DNA of 64,000 bases from Roseiconus nitratireducens (GCF_008629675.1 NZ_VWOX01000006.1:397477-461476), one strand, 5' to 3'; positions 29,622 to 40,828 are shown, counted from the first letter of the stretch. Notes: generated by a model not told the origin, from the sequence alone. Numbers and translations are program-made.

Positions 29622-30196
29622 TCACCAACGTTGCCCGCTCAGTCGATCACCATCGGACTCGCCAATCATGATCAACACCTGGCACTTTTGCGAACAGTTT
29701 TTTTGAATCGCCGTCACCCCGTCGGCGTTCTCGGTTCGTCTCGTGCGCCGGTTCGTTTGGCCACCGCCAACACCCCGAAACGCTCGCTCACGACTAGGCT
29801 ACAAACGTAGGGTTGGCCTATCGGATGTGTCAACGCTGAAGACAACAAAGTCACAACCAAAAACCAAATTTAACTGGCGTGCCAACCGAATCAAATTTGA
29901 CTTGAAAGTCGGCTCCGTTCGCACTCGCGGCGCACCCCGTTGCGAACCACAACCCGACACCCGCTCGGTGAGCGACACCAGCTTCTCAACAACGCGAACG
30001 CCCACATCGTCTCCCTTGCGCAGGACATTTTTGCGAACGAACGTTGCTCATCGAACAAGCGTGGACAACGTTCTTCCGCGAGACGAGGCGCCCCCGCAAG
30101 ACCGCTTTGCTTTATGACGGAAAACCGACCGCTTCTTGCCAGCGGCCGAATATTGCTATCAATCGAGCGATGTGCGTCGAACGCTTGCTAGTCAGC
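29622..30196. other. AT-richer intergenic region without a supported gene
   Basis: The 575 bases between mdh and the hydrolase-like gene, both on the minus strand, are locally AT-rich (29830-29920) compared with the window. Two near-identical 11-base direct repeats, CAAATTTAACT and CAAATTTGACT, lie within it, as may be the promoter of the hydrolase-like gene. A 124-codon plus-strand frame at 29743-30117 has no motif and is not called. Confidence 0.4.
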
Positions 30197-31183
<987 letters not shown>

Positions 31184-31328
31184 TCAGATCACAGCGCCCG
31201 CTATCGTCCCATTGCCCACGCCGGGGTCAAGAGGACGTCGGATGCATTGCGGCGGTCCCGCGCACAAACGGCTCCTCCGACAGGACCACCTGCCGAGGAC
31301 GGTCCGGCCCGCTTGGCAATTCGGACCG

Positions 31329-32681
31329 CTACTGGCGGGGAATGTCAATGCGCGCCGGCGGTTCGCGCGCTGCTCTGGCCGAGGCGTCCTGGGCCGCATT
31401 GCGCCGCGTCCACAGAAAAATGCCCACAATCGCGGCAGCAATCGCCGCCGCCAATATGTATCCCAGAATCGCCACCTGCTGCTCGGGAAGCGGAGCAAGC
31501 TCCAGCGGCTCCCAGTCCGCAACGACCACCAGCGGGGCGACTTGCTTCCCGCCACCCTCCCGCGTCATGAACTCGCTGCTGTAGCTCCACAACCGATAAT
31601 AAAAACCTTCGATCCGCACCGGCTGACGGATCATCGCGGTGACCGACCCTTGCGTCTCGAGCGGCTGACGAATTTCCGTCGGCAACTCCACCGATACCAA
31701 TGAGACCGGGTAGATGCCGCTCATCCGTATTGGCTCCCCGGGCTCACCTTCCGGACGCTTCAATTCGACAATCGTGTCCCCCAGGTCTCCGCTGGCATCC
31801 ACCTGATAATAATGATCCTGTCCCAACTGACGTTGTCGCCCCGGATCGGTCACGTCGACGCGAGTCACCCGCACCGTCGAAACGCTCATCGTGATCCAAT
31901 CTCCGTGGTGCGATCCTGAATCCTTCAACAGTTCGATCGGATCCATTGGCAGGGCTGCCGGAACGACTTCTTCCGCCTCAGCCCGCTGGCGAAGTTTCTC
32001 CGCAGCACCTAGCAAACCGTAAAAGGCGTTTCCATCTTCGGCCCCCAGCGTGTGCCGGTCTCGCTGCCGGGCGGTATCCACCAAGCTTAGATCCACGCCC
32101 AGGTCCGCCAGCAGCTTCCAGCCCGCGGAATCGGATGCGGCCGGAAACCAGGACACCTGTCCGCAAGCCAACACCGGCGCCCGCTGGTGATTCGCCAGCA
32201 CCACGCCGATGGATTCAATCCGGTCACCCACGGCCGCGTGCGAACTGATTTCGGGAACGAAAAGGGCCGACGGCGTGACCGATGGCCGACTCAGGCCGGC
32301 TTCGTCCGAACGGGGAGCCAACCGGATTTCGTAGAAGGATTCCATTTCCAAGTAAGGCGCCAGGTTCTCCGGCACGCGATAACGCCGCAGTTTCTCGATC
32401 ACTCCTTCGACGGGGTTCGCGTCGCCGACCTGTAGCTGGTCCAATCCCTCGTAGACACGCTCACGCAACTGGGCCGGGTCGACGGTGCGCAGCCGGTACA
32501 GCAACTTTGCGACGTCCTCGGCCTGTCGGAGATTCTCGATCGGATAGCAACTCTCCAAACGCTGCTGGTCGAACCCACCGATCAGGTCCAGCGCCGATTG
32601 GGCCCGGGCGGACGAAACCACCCACGCCATCGCGATCAAGACAGACATCAGGCTTCGACGGAATCCGATGGTTCGCATCAC
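31329..32681 (-). CDS. Planctomycete envelope protein of unknown function, single C-terminal helix
   Basis: The 450-residue protein has a signal peptide (RRSLMSVLIAMAWVVSSARAQ) and one C-terminal transmembrane helix (ILGYILAAAIAAAIVGIFLW), followed by a basic tail. The bulk is therefore predicted to face the periplasm. I recognise no enzymatic motif. Beta-rich segments around residues 265-340 (DHYYQVDASGDLGDT, then PIRMSGIYPVSLVSVEL) may be an OB-like or sandwich fold. It starts inside the stop of the upstream gene (ATGA overlap), and that protein has the same general layout, so the two probably act together. Confidence 0.7.
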   Translation of the reverse strand: MMRTIGFRRSLMSVLIAMAWVVSSARAQSALDLIGGFDQQRLESCYPIENLRQAEDVAKLLYRLRTVDPAQLRERVYEGLDQLQVGDANPVEGVIEKLRRYRVPENLAPYLEMESFYEIRLAPRSDEAGLSRPSVTPSALFVPEISSHAAVGDRIESIGVVLANHQRAPVLACGQVSWFPAASDSAGWKLLADLGVDLSLVDTARQRDRHTLGAEDGNAFYGLLGAAEKLRQRAEAEEVVPAALPMDPIELLKDSGSHHGDWITMSVSTVRVTRVDVTDPGRQRQLGQDHYYQVDASGDLGDTIVELKRPEGEPGEPIRMSGIYPVSLVSVELPTEIRQPLETQGSVTAMIRQPVRIEGFYYRLWSYSSEFMTREGGGKQVAPLVVVADWEPLELAPLPEQQVAILGYILAAAIAAAIVGIFLWTRRNAAQDASARAAREPPARIDIPRQ

Positions 32682-34057
32682 GGGTCCTCCCGCATGTGGT
32701 CCAGGTCTAAATCAAGTTGCCCCTGCGAGCGCAGCCTTCGCGTTCGCCGCTGGTCCAGCTTGGCCCGGTACATCAACCCCGCAGCGATCACGATCCCCAA
32801 AATTGCGGCGACCACCAGTCCCATGCTGCGCCAAGTTCCCTCGGATTCATCTTCGCGCTGTGAATTCGAACCGGTCGCCGAAACCGAATTGTCCTGTTCG
32901 TCGCGCACCGCCGTGACCCGTCCGATCAATACCGGTGCCAGGTCCGCACCAACCGAAGATCGATAGGGCAACCGTTTGACGAATCTCCCCACCGCAATCA
33001 GCCGTCCTTCCGGGTTGCCGGTGTCCTGCTGAGGGATCCACCGCCCTTCGGAATCCAAATGGGTTCGCAACGCGTCGGGCAACTGCGGGGTCACCAATGC
33101 GGTCGGACGAATTCCGCCATCCTCGGGAACGATCCACAACGTCCAGTACTCGGTGATTCCGAAGTCGTTTTCTTTGGCCGCTTGCCGTTCAGCCATCCCA
33201 AGCCGGCCAACGACCTTCACCCTCTGACCCCGATAGACGTCAGGCTGTTGAAGCAGCGGCAAGGTGCCTGTCTGGACGGCACCGTCGCTGGTCAGCGTGT
33301 CCACCTGAGACAATTGCAGATAAAAAGCATCGCTATCGGCCCCGGCCCAGAAAGTTCCATCAACGACTCGACGCAGCGCCGCGGAGTCCAGCGCGTCAAG
33401 CGTCGGCTGCGACCACCAAGAGATTTGCGCCCAGTTGGGCAGAGAATCCGATGTCCACGCATTCAGGTCGCTGATGACGCGTTCCGACGGGGCCGCTGAA
33501 GCGTCGCCCCCGGCCTGCTCGATCAGCAACTGCTTCGAACGTTCCAACGTGTCATCGTCGATCGGCCGTTCGCCGTCGGCGACTCCCCGGCGCAACTGCA
33601 CCAAGCCCTGCATCCATTCCCGTTGCATCGCGAGATCCATGGCAGCGACCCAGCGGCCCGCATCACTCCAAGCGGCCCGCGTGACTTGATCGGGCGCCGG
33701 CGAGTCGGCTTGGCCTGCTTGGCCGGATGGGCTTGCTTGGGCGACTCCGCCAGCGAGCGATTCGGTCACCACCAGCGTTTCGTTCGCTGTGGTCGTCCAC
33801 GCGGCCCCATCGGCGGCTTGAGCGAAGTCCCCGGGCGGGATCGGAGTCCAGGCGGCATTCGGGTCGACGAAAAACGATTCGTACAAACCAGGCTTGCTCG
33901 CTTCGCGTATGACCACCAGGACTAGCAACAATGCAACGCACAGCCGGATCATTTGGCGACCCGGGCTGCGGCGACCTGGGTTGCGGCGACCGCGCTGATC
34001 GGAGTCGCTTCGGACACGATAAAGGCTGGAATCGTTAAATTGCGAGGGGATTCGCAT
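32678..34057 (-). CDS. Planctomycete envelope protein of unknown function, two transmembrane helices
   Basis: The 459-residue protein has a basic N-terminal segment of about 35 residues, a first helix (MIRLCVALLLVLVVI), a long extracytoplasmic part, and a second helix near the C terminus (SMGLVVAAILGIVIAAGLMY) followed by a basic/acidic tail. The start may instead be the ATG at 33952, directly before the first helix. The central part includes YRGQRVKVVGRLG and EYWTLWIVPEDGG, strands that look OB-fold-like but are not diagnostic. It is translationally coupled to the following gene. It is divergent from the TPR gene, with 131 bases between them. The function is not known. Confidence 0.7.
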   Translation of the reverse strand: MRIPSQFNDSSLYRVRSDSDQRGRRNPGRRSPGRQMIRLCVALLLVLVVIREASKPGLYESFFVDPNAAWTPIPPGDFAQAADGAAWTTTANETLVVTESLAGGVAQASPSGQAGQADSPAPDQVTRAAWSDAGRWVAAMDLAMQREWMQGLVQLRRGVADGERPIDDDTLERSKQLLIEQAGGDASAAPSERVISDLNAWTSDSLPNWAQISWWSQPTLDALDSAALRRVVDGTFWAGADSDAFYLQLSQVDTLTSDGAVQTGTLPLLQQPDVYRGQRVKVVGRLGMAERQAAKENDFGITEYWTLWIVPEDGGIRPTALVTPQLPDALRTHLDSEGRWIPQQDTGNPEGRLIAVGRFVKRLPYRSSVGADLAPVLIGRVTAVRDEQDNSVSATGSNSQREDESEGTWRSMGLVVAAILGIVIAAGLMYRAKLDQRRTRRLRSQGQLDLDLDHMREDP

Positions 34058-34188
34058 GTCTGCTCCGACGAGACGCGGTGGTCGCGCTTGTATGACGGAT
34101 TATCCGTCTCTACTCTAGATTGTGCGGCGTACGACCGTTCCAGCCAACCTCTTTCGCAATACTTCTTCTCTCTCGCCCCCCCTGCGGC

Positions 34189-37100
34189 ATGACGAAACTG
34201 ATTCGCGCCCCCGGTTTTCGATTGGTTCTGGCCCTCGCCGTTTCGTCTGCATGCCTGACGCCCGCCCTACGCGCCGAGGGAGAACCGGCCGAAGCCTTCA
34301 TCAAACAGCTGCGAAACGCTGGCTACTTCGACACCGCGATCGCGTATCTGGAACGTGCCGACCAGCTCCCCGGGGTCGACCCGTCCTTTGTCGCCGCGAT
34401 CCCCTTGGAGAAAGCCCAGACTTACATCGACATGGCGCTGCGGTCGCGGAACGCCGAAGCACGCGACGAAGCCTTTGCGAACGCCGAAGCCGCGTTGCAA
34501 CAATTTCTAACCGACGGCGACCACCCGCGGGCGTCGGAGGCCAGGCTACAGCTGGGCAAGCTGCAAATGATCCGGGCCGCCCAATTGCTCGCCGGAGAGC
34601 CCGACCCAGCCAAGCAGAAACAGGCCAAGCAGAGCTATCTGGCCGCGTCAAAGACCTTTGACGGAATCGTTGGTGACCTGCGTCAGAAATTGGAGCAGAT
34701 GCGTGGACAGAAAATCGACCCCGCGACCGATCCCCAAGCCGCCGCGCTCCGCGACCAGTACCGGTTTGAGTTCCTGCAGTCACAGCTGAATGCCGCCGAG
34801 GCGATCACGCTGGCTGCCAAGACCGACGAAGACCCCGCGAAGAACGCCAAGTCACAATTGCAGGATGCGGCCAAGCGGTTCACCGAGCTCAATGAAAAGT
34901 ACGCCAGCTACGTCCCCGGGGCGTTGGCATTGATGCACCTGGGCCAAGTGAACGAACTGCAGGGCAACGATCAGGCGGCGATGGACCGGTACCTGGAAAT
35001 GCTCGACCAGCCGGACGCCGCCCCGTTGCGGGATGCCAAATTCCTAGCAGCCAGCGGACTGATTCGCCTGTACCTGAAATCCGATCCGCCCAAGTACTCC
35101 AACGCGATTGATCGCGTCGGAGGGTGGGTCCGCGAGATCCGGCCCAACGAAGAATCCACGCCTTCGGTGCAGGAATTCCGAATGGAGTTGGCCAAAGCCT
35201 ATCTGGCAAAAGCGGCCGATGATTCCTTGAAAAAAGGTGAGATCGGCCGAGCCAAATCCGAGGGCCGACAACTGCTGCTGGCCGCCAGCAAGGTGCCGGG
35301 CCCGCACGTCGAACAGGCCCAGCAAATGCTGGCCGATCTGGGAATCGAGCAAGACACCGAGACGCTTCCCACGGCCGAGCCGCCGAAGAGTTTCGACGAC
35401 GCGATGGAAAAAGCGCGCGAGGTGCTGCAAGTCACCAGTGACCTGGAAAAGGCGTTGGAGATTCTGGCCAAGCGGGATGAATCGAATTCGGATTTGCAAC
35501 AGCAGAAAGACGACATCGAACAGCAGATTCGCGAATCGCGGTCGATCGGAATCCAAACGCTCCGCGCCGGTTTGGCGATGATCAATTCCGACACGGACAA
35601 CGAATCGGTCAACCAGGCTCGACAAATTTTGACCTACTTCCTGTACCAGGACCAAAAGCACCGGGACGCCGCCGTCGTGGGCAGCTTCTTGGCCCGCAAC
35701 GCCCCCGGATCCGACGTCGGACTCAAGGGCGGGCTGATGGCGCTCACCTCGCTGCAGATGCTGTTGAGCGAAGTCCCGGAGGAAGAAAACGGCGGCCTGA
35801 TCAGCCAGCTGGAATCCTTGGGGGACTACCTTTCGAAAACCTGGCCGAATGATCCCCAAGCGGCGGCGGCCAAGGGAATTCAAATCCGGCTGATGCTGCA
35901 GAAGGACGACTTCCAAGGCGCCAAAGAGTTGATCGACCAAATGGCCGCCGGCAACGAACGTGCGATGTTCCGACGGTTGCTGGGCCAGCTGCTGTGGAAC
36001 CAGTCGATCATGACGCGATCTCAGAAGAATGATCCGACCACCGCGGACCGTCTGGTCGGCGAAGCGAAAGCAAGTCTGCAGGCGGGGCTGGATGGAATTG
36101 AAGGCAACCTGGTTGAAACGGAAGGCATGCAAGCCGCCGCCGTGTTGGCGAAGGTTCACCTGTTGCTTGGGGAATCCTCCGAAGCGCTGAAGGTGTTGGA
36201 CCATCCCAAATATGGTCCTCTGAATCTGCTGGGAAAAATCGATGCGCCCTCGGAAAACTTTGCCGGCGACGTCTACAGCACGGAATTGAAAGCCCTCGTC
36301 GGCCAAATGCTCAACAGCCAGGATCCGGGAACGTATCTCGATCGGATGACCAAGACGATGGAGACGCTGCGAGAATCGTTCGACGGACCGGAGTCGCAAA
36401 CGCGATTGACCCAAACGTACATGCGACTGGCGAGCGACCTGCGAGAGCAACTCGATTCCGCCTCCCCGGCCAAGCGGGGCAAACTGATCGAAGCGTTTCG
36501 CGAGATGCTCAAACGCATTTCCGACTCCACCAGTGATCAGGCCACGCTTCGATGGGTCGGACAAACGTTGATGTCGATGGGCGAATCGCTGATGGAGCCG
36601 GGACAGAACAAAGCCACCGGTCAGGCGGCCGATCTGATCTCGCAAGCGGCCGAAACGTTCAAGTCACTGGACAACACCGACGACGTGACCACCGCCTACC
36701 TGTTGGCCCGATCGCAGCGGCTGGTCGGTGAGTACAAGGACGCGTTGGACGCGTTGGAAAAGATCCTGGTGGACAAGCCGACCATGCTGGATGCCCAATT
36801 TGAAGGTGCCCAGGCGTACGAATCTTGGGCCGGCGAATTGAAACCGGCCGTCGCCTACAAGGCCTACACCGCCGCACTGACAGGCGCTCGCCCAAACGAT
36901 ACCGACAAGCAGAACACCATTTGGGGCTGGGCGAAAATCAGCAAGCAGACCAACCGCAATCCGGCCTTCAAGGAGAAATTCTTTGAGTCTCGCTATCACG
37001 TCGCTCTGTGCCTGTTTCTGATGGGCCGCGCGGCCGATCGCGACTCGGACATCCGCAAAGCGATCAAGGACATCAAGCAAATCGCGACGCTGTACCCGGA

Positions 37101-37215
37101 GATGGGCGGTCCTGCCCAGCGGGGCAAGTACAACGCCTTGCTGAAAGAAGCCCAGCGAGCGGTCGGCGACAAACCGACCGGACTGGAAACACCATCGGCT
37201 GCTTCCGGTTCTTAG
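34189..37215 (+). CDS. Secreted TPR/solenoid protein, about 1,008 residues
   Basis: The ATG at 34189 gives a signal peptide (MTKLIRAPGFRLVLALAVSSACLTPALRAEG). The rest is helical, with many Ala, Leu, Asp and Lys residues and TPR-like repeats, for example LIEAF, YLERADQLPGVD, and AYLLARSQRLVGEYKDALDALEKILVDKP near the C terminus. No enzymatic motif is seen. Such proteins act as scaffolds in the periplasm. It lies 138 bases upstream of a second, smaller secreted TPR gene on the same strand, and an operon of the two is likely. Confidence 0.82.
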   Translation: MTKLIRAPGFRLVLALAVSSACLTPALRAEGEPAEAFIKQLRNAGYFDTAIAYLERADQLPGVDPSFVAAIPLEKAQTYIDMALRSRNAEARDEAFANAEAALQQFLTDGDHPRASEARLQLGKLQMIRAAQLLAGEPDPAKQKQAKQSYLAASKTFDGIVGDLRQKLEQMRGQKIDPATDPQAAALRDQYRFEFLQSQLNAAEAITLAAKTDEDPAKNAKSQLQDAAKRFTELNEKYASYVPGALALMHLGQVNELQGNDQAAMDRYLEMLDQPDAAPLRDAKFLAASGLIRLYLKSDPPKYSNAIDRVGGWVREIRPNEESTPSVQEFRMELAKAYLAKAADDSLKKGEIGRAKSEGRQLLLAASKVPGPHVEQAQQMLADLGIEQDTETLPTAEPPKSFDDAMEKAREVLQVTSDLEKALEILAKRDESNSDLQQQKDDIEQQIRESRSIGIQTLRAGLAMINSDTDNESVNQARQILTYFLYQDQKHRDAAVVGSFLARNAPGSDVGLKGGLMALTSLQMLLSEVPEEENGGLISQLESLGDYLSKTWPNDPQAAAAKGIQIRLMLQKDDFQGAKELIDQMAAGNERAMFRRLLGQLLWNQSIMTRSQKNDPTTADRLVGEAKASLQAGLDGIEGNLVETEGMQAAAVLAKVHLLLGESSEALKVLDHPKYGPLNLLGKIDAPSENFAGDVYSTELKALVGQMLNSQDPGTYLDRMTKTMETLRESFDGPESQTRLTQTYMRLASDLREQLDSASPAKRGKLIEAFREMLKRISDSTSDQATLRWVGQTLMSMGESLMEPGQNKATGQAADLISQAAETFKSLDNTDDVTTAYLLARSQRLVGEYKDALDALEKILVDKPTMLDAQFEGAQAYESWAGELKPAVAYKAYTAALTGARPNDTDKQNTIWGWAKISKQTNRNPAFKEKFFESRYHVALCLFLMGRAADRDSDIRKAIKDIKQIATLYPEMGGPAQRGKYNALLKEAQRAVGDKPTGLETPSAASGS

Positions 37216-37352
37216 TCCCTTGCCCCCCGGTGAACGCGGCACATCACTTCACCGGACCGCCAGGACCTATCACTCGGCGGTCACCCGGTTGCCCGCCGCA
37301 AAATGCCACCCTCAACGCCAACGCTACTCTCATCCTGCCTCGCATCCGTTCC

Positions 37353-38393
37353 ATGATTCACTTCAAACTTGCTCGTCCCCTGACGCTCGTTCCCTTCCTG
37401 GTTCTTGGCGCCCTGATCGGGACCGCCCACGGCCAGTTGGATCGCGTTTACACCGTGGGCAACACCAACGCGTCGGCCGGGACGGTGACGCAGGCGACCA
37501 AGAACGGCGTGCAGCTGAAGACGGGTTCGAATACCAAAGACTTTGACGAAAACGAGATTCGCAAGATCGCATTCCAAGGCGATCCGGCGGAACTGACGCG
37601 TGCGAGAGAATTTGCGGCGGACGGCCAATACGAGCAAGCACTCGATGAACTGGAGGGGCTGAACATCAACGGGCTTCCTCGCGACCTGATCAAGGCCGAC
37701 GCAACCTATTACAAGGTGCTCTGCTATGCGAAGCTGGCCCTGGCGGGACAGCGAGACCGCAACGCCGCCATCGCGGCGGCTATCGATTTTGCCAAGAATC
37801 ATGGAGACTCCTACCACTTCTTCTCGGTCGCAAGACTGCTGGGCGATCTGGCGATGGCGACCGGAGCCCATGACAAAGCCGTTCAGTACTACGGGTACCT
37901 GTCACGAGCCCCCTCGGCCGAAAAGAAGATCCTGTCGCGCTACCTGACCGGCTTGGCAATGCTGGAGAAGGGGGACGTGCCGGCCGCCGAGAAGGCTTTT
38001 TCCGACGTGGCATCGGTCGACGTCCAATCCACCGAAGCACTGCGGCTGAAGACCCTGGCGAAAGCCGGACAAGCCGTCGCGCTGGCCCAAAGCGGCAAGG
38101 GCCAGGAAGGTTTGAACCTGGTCAACTCGGTCATCTCGCAGCTCAATCCGACCGATATCGAAATGGCCGCCCAGATCTACAATGCTCAGGGAGCCAGCTA
38201 CGAAGCATCCGGTGATATCGAGGGAGCCATCATGGCGTACCTGCACACCGAGTTGATGTTTTCCAGCCAGCCGGATGCGCACGTCAAGGCGCTCCAGCGC
38301 CTGGTCGAACTGTGGCCCAAAGTCGGGCGGACGGAACGGGCCGCTGAAGCCCGCCAGGAGCTGCAGCAACGCTACCCCGGCTTTGCCGATTGA
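37353..38393 (+). CDS. Secreted TPR protein
   Basis: The ATG at 37353 starts a 346-residue protein with a signal peptide (MIHFKLARPLTLVPFLVLGALI, then GTAHGQL). A short beta-type segment follows (VYTVGNTNASAGTVTQATKNGVQLKTG, about residues 28-55). The rest is TPR-like helices, for example AREFAADGQYEQALDELEGL, DLAMATGAHDKAVQYYGYL and ALVALAQSGKGQEGL-type segments. It follows the large TPR gene and probably works with it in the periplasm. The molecular role is unknown. Confidence 0.8.
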   Translation: MIHFKLARPLTLVPFLVLGALIGTAHGQLDRVYTVGNTNASAGTVTQATKNGVQLKTGSNTKDFDENEIRKIAFQGDPAELTRAREFAADGQYEQALDELEGLNINGLPRDLIKADATYYKVLCYAKLALAGQRDRNAAIAAAIDFAKNHGDSYHFFSVARLLGDLAMATGAHDKAVQYYGYLSRAPSAEKKILSRYLTGLAMLEKGDVPAAEKAFSDVASVDVQSTEALRLKTLAKAGQAVALAQSGKGQEGLNLVNSVISQLNPTDIEMAAQIYNAQGASYEASGDIEGAIMAYLHTELMFSSQPDAHVKALQRLVELWPKVGRTERAAEARQELQQRYPGFAD

Positions 38394-38623
38394 GCTTCCG
38401 GCGTTGCGAACACTCGGATCGCGATCGCCCCGCTTGCCGAATGCTTGACGTGGTAGCCGGCGCGGCATGGCGGCACGCGGAGTGCCCCGCCGCGCCAATC
38501 TTGCTACAGTACCGGTGCTCGCGCCCTGCGGCGATGCGGCAAACGATGCCGTCGGAAAGCTTCGATGCAGCCGCCGACAATGGCTCGGTCGCCTGATTTT
38601 TACCCGTGGACATTGGCTAAGCG

Positions 38624-39973
38624 TTGGCCGATTTCAACCCTTACCGTCCCTCCGAGCCGTCGGAAGCAACGGCAGGACCGTCGCCGGACGACGGTCCACC
38701 GACGGAGCATGCGTTGGGGGAATCACGCGTTGTGCCGTGGGCGGCAGCCTGGTTCTTCTTTATTCTGCTGAGCTATTCAGTCGTTCGGCCGGTCCGCGAA
38801 ACCATGGGCGCCATTGCGGGCACGATGCAATTGCAAGGCCTGATGCTGGTCAGCTTTTTCGTGATGCTGGTCGCCGTGCCGATCTATTCGGTGCTGGTCA
38901 ATCGGCTGCCGCGGCGATGGCTGGTGCGGATCGTTTTCCACTTTTTCTGCGTTTCACTGTTGGCATTCAGTGTGGCAATGAACGCGGGAAGCGAATCGCT
39001 TCGAGTCGTGGCAGCACGCGTGTTTTTCGTCTGGGTCAACGTCTTTGGCCTGTTCGTCACCAGCGTGTTTTGGTCCGTCCTGGCCGATTTGCTGTCCAGC
39101 GACCAGGGGAAACGTTTGTTCGGACGGATTGCTGCCGGTGGTACGGCGGGCGCCATCGCCGGATCGTTGTTGACCAGTCAAATTGCAACACGCGTTCCGA
39201 CTGCCTCATTGCTACTGCTACCGATCGTCACGCTTCAGCTGGGACTGTGGTGCGCGTGGCGTCTTGAACGCGTGGTGCGATTGTTGCCAGACGAATTCGG
39301 CAACACCGGCGGCCAAACCGGCGATCAGCCCGCCGCCGGCGGATTGCTGGACGGCATCACACACGTTTTCAAGTCTTCTTATCTGGCGCTGATCTGTGTG
39401 TTTTTGGTCTTCGTTCAGGCGGCCGGAACCCATCTGTATTTTCAACAAGCGGAAATCGTCGCGGGTGCGATATCGGACCACCAGGAGAAGATGGAATTCT
39501 TTGCCTACATTGATTTCGCAACGCAGTCACTGACCTTGATCGCACAATTGGTCATCTCCGGCCCACTGCTTCGACGCTTTGGCGTCGGACTCACGCTGTT
39601 GGTGCTTCCCGTCGTGTACCTGGTCTCGTTCGTGGCGTTGGCATTTCACGGAACGCTTGTCATCTTGGCGGCGGCCATGGTCGCCGCGCGTGCCACCGGC
39701 TACGGGATCACGGTCCCGGCTCGCGAAGTTCTGTTCACTGTTGTCAGCCGTGAAGACAAATACAAATCAAAGAGCTTTATCGATACCGTGGTACTGCGCG
39801 GCGGCGATGCGGCGGCCAGCCAGGTGTTCGGATCATTGCGAAACCTGGCCGGATTCAGCTTCGCGACTTTGAACGTTTGGGCCATTCCGGCCGTCATCGT
39901 CTGGGCCTGGACCGCGCTGCAACTTGGACGGCGACAAACCGAATTGTCACAACAGCAGAGCACTGAAAGTTGA
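38624..39973 (+). CDS. Multi-spanning transporter, NTP/NDP-translocase-like (Npt/MFS type)
   Basis: The 449-residue protein has about 12 hydrophobic helices after a polar N-terminal tail beginning NPYRPSEPSE. Segments such as SYSVVRPVRETMG and GLMLVSFFVMLVAVPIYSVLVNRLPRR resemble the nucleotide-exchange transporters of the Tlc/Npt family and related MFS proteins. An in-frame stop six bases upstream leaves TTG at 38624 as the first possible start. Its neighbours do not suggest a substrate. In free-living bacteria the substrate of such relatives is mostly unknown, so only the transporter class is called with confidence. Confidence 0.7.
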   Translation: MADFNPYRPSEPSEATAGPSPDDGPPTEHALGESRVVPWAAAWFFFILLSYSVVRPVRETMGAIAGTMQLQGLMLVSFFVMLVAVPIYSVLVNRLPRRWLVRIVFHFFCVSLLAFSVAMNAGSESLRVVAARVFFVWVNVFGLFVTSVFWSVLADLLSSDQGKRLFGRIAAGGTAGAIAGSLLTSQIATRVPTASLLLLPIVTLQLGLWCAWRLERVVRLLPDEFGNTGGQTGDQPAAGGLLDGITHVFKSSYLALICVFLVFVQAAGTHLYFQQAEIVAGAISDHQEKMEFFAYIDFATQSLTLIAQLVISGPLLRRFGVGLTLLVLPVVYLVSFVALAFHGTLVILAAAMVAARATGYGITVPAREVLFTVVSREDKYKSKSFIDTVVLRGGDAAASQVFGSLRNLAGFSFATLNVWAIPAVIVWAWTALQLGRRQTELSQQQSTES

Positions 39974-40030
39974 CGCTCGATAGTCTTCGTCGGAGATTCC
40001 GTTTCACCTTCATCGACCGAGTTGTGTTCC

Positions 40031-40828
40031 ATGTTTCAACTGACAGACCGTCGCGTCCTGATCACCGGTGGCACGCAGGGCGTCGGCGCGGAGATCGCGA
40101 TTGCCTTGGCCAAAGCGGGCGCGGACGTGCTGCTAGTCGGTCTGCAACACGACCAGGCAGCCGAGCAGACCCTGGCGGACTGTCGTCAACAAGGTGTGAA
40201 GGCGGATCTCCTGACCGTCGATCTTTCGCAATCTCCCGACCGGTACGTCGACGACCTGATCACACGTGCCGAGAAAACACTTCCGGGCATCGACACCCTG
40301 ATCAACAATGCCGGGACCTATGTCGACGTCGGCTTCCTGGAGATGGATTTGCAGCGCTATCAACGGACCATGAACTTGAACGTGACCGCCGGATACTTCC
40401 TGACGCAGGCGTTTGCGAAACGCTGGGTCGCCGAAAAGGTCAACGGACGCGTCTTGTTTACCGGCTCCATCAATGGATTGTTGGCTGAACCGGACCACAC
40501 CGCGTATGACACCAGCAAGGGAGCCGTTGCGGCGATGGTTCGATCGTTGTGCGTCTCATTGGCCCCGCATGGGATCCGCGTCAATTCGATCGCTCCCGGG
40601 CTCGTCCGAACGCCGTTGACCAATACCGTGTTGGACCAGGACAACGGGTTGCTTGAATGGATGCAGTTGCACACACCCAATGGGCAGGTTCCACCGCCCG
40701 AGGTCTGCGCCGGCGCAGCTGTTTTTCTACTTTCGGACGAAGCCAGTCATATTCACGGACAAACGCTGTATGTCGATGGAGGGATGAGCGTGTGGCAACA
40801 ACCCGACCCTCCCGCAGACCACCCATGA
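40031..40828 (+). CDS. Short-chain dehydrogenase/reductase
   Basis: The 265-residue protein has the SDR cofactor motif TGGTQGVG, the NNAG motif, a catalytic serine in LFTGSINGLL and the YDTSK active-site motif, followed by HGIRVNSIAPGLVRTPL. This is a classical NAD(P)-dependent SDR acting on a small alcohol or ketone; the substrate cannot be told. I place the start at the ATG at 40031 because the residues after it begin the fold directly; a TTG nine bases upstream is the alternative. It follows the transporter at a distance of 57 bases on the same strand. Confidence 0.93.
   Translation: MFQLTDRRVLITGGTQGVGAEIAIALAKAGADVLLVGLQHDQAAEQTLADCRQQGVKADLLTVDLSQSPDRYVDDLITRAEKTLPGIDTLINNAGTYVDVGFLEMDLQRYQRTMNLNVTAGYFLTQAFAKRWVAEKVNGRVLFTGSINGLLAEPDHTAYDTSKGAVAAMVRSLCVSLAPHGIRVNSIAPGLVRTPLTNTVLDQDNGLLEWMQLHTPNGQVPPPEVCAGAAVFLLSDEASHIHGQTLYVDGGMSVWQQPDPPADHP

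Noticed and set aside
29743..30117. 124-codon plus-strand open frame
   Set aside because: It has no motif, an odd Arg/Thr/Pro composition, and lies in an AT-richer intergenic stretch likely to hold a promoter.
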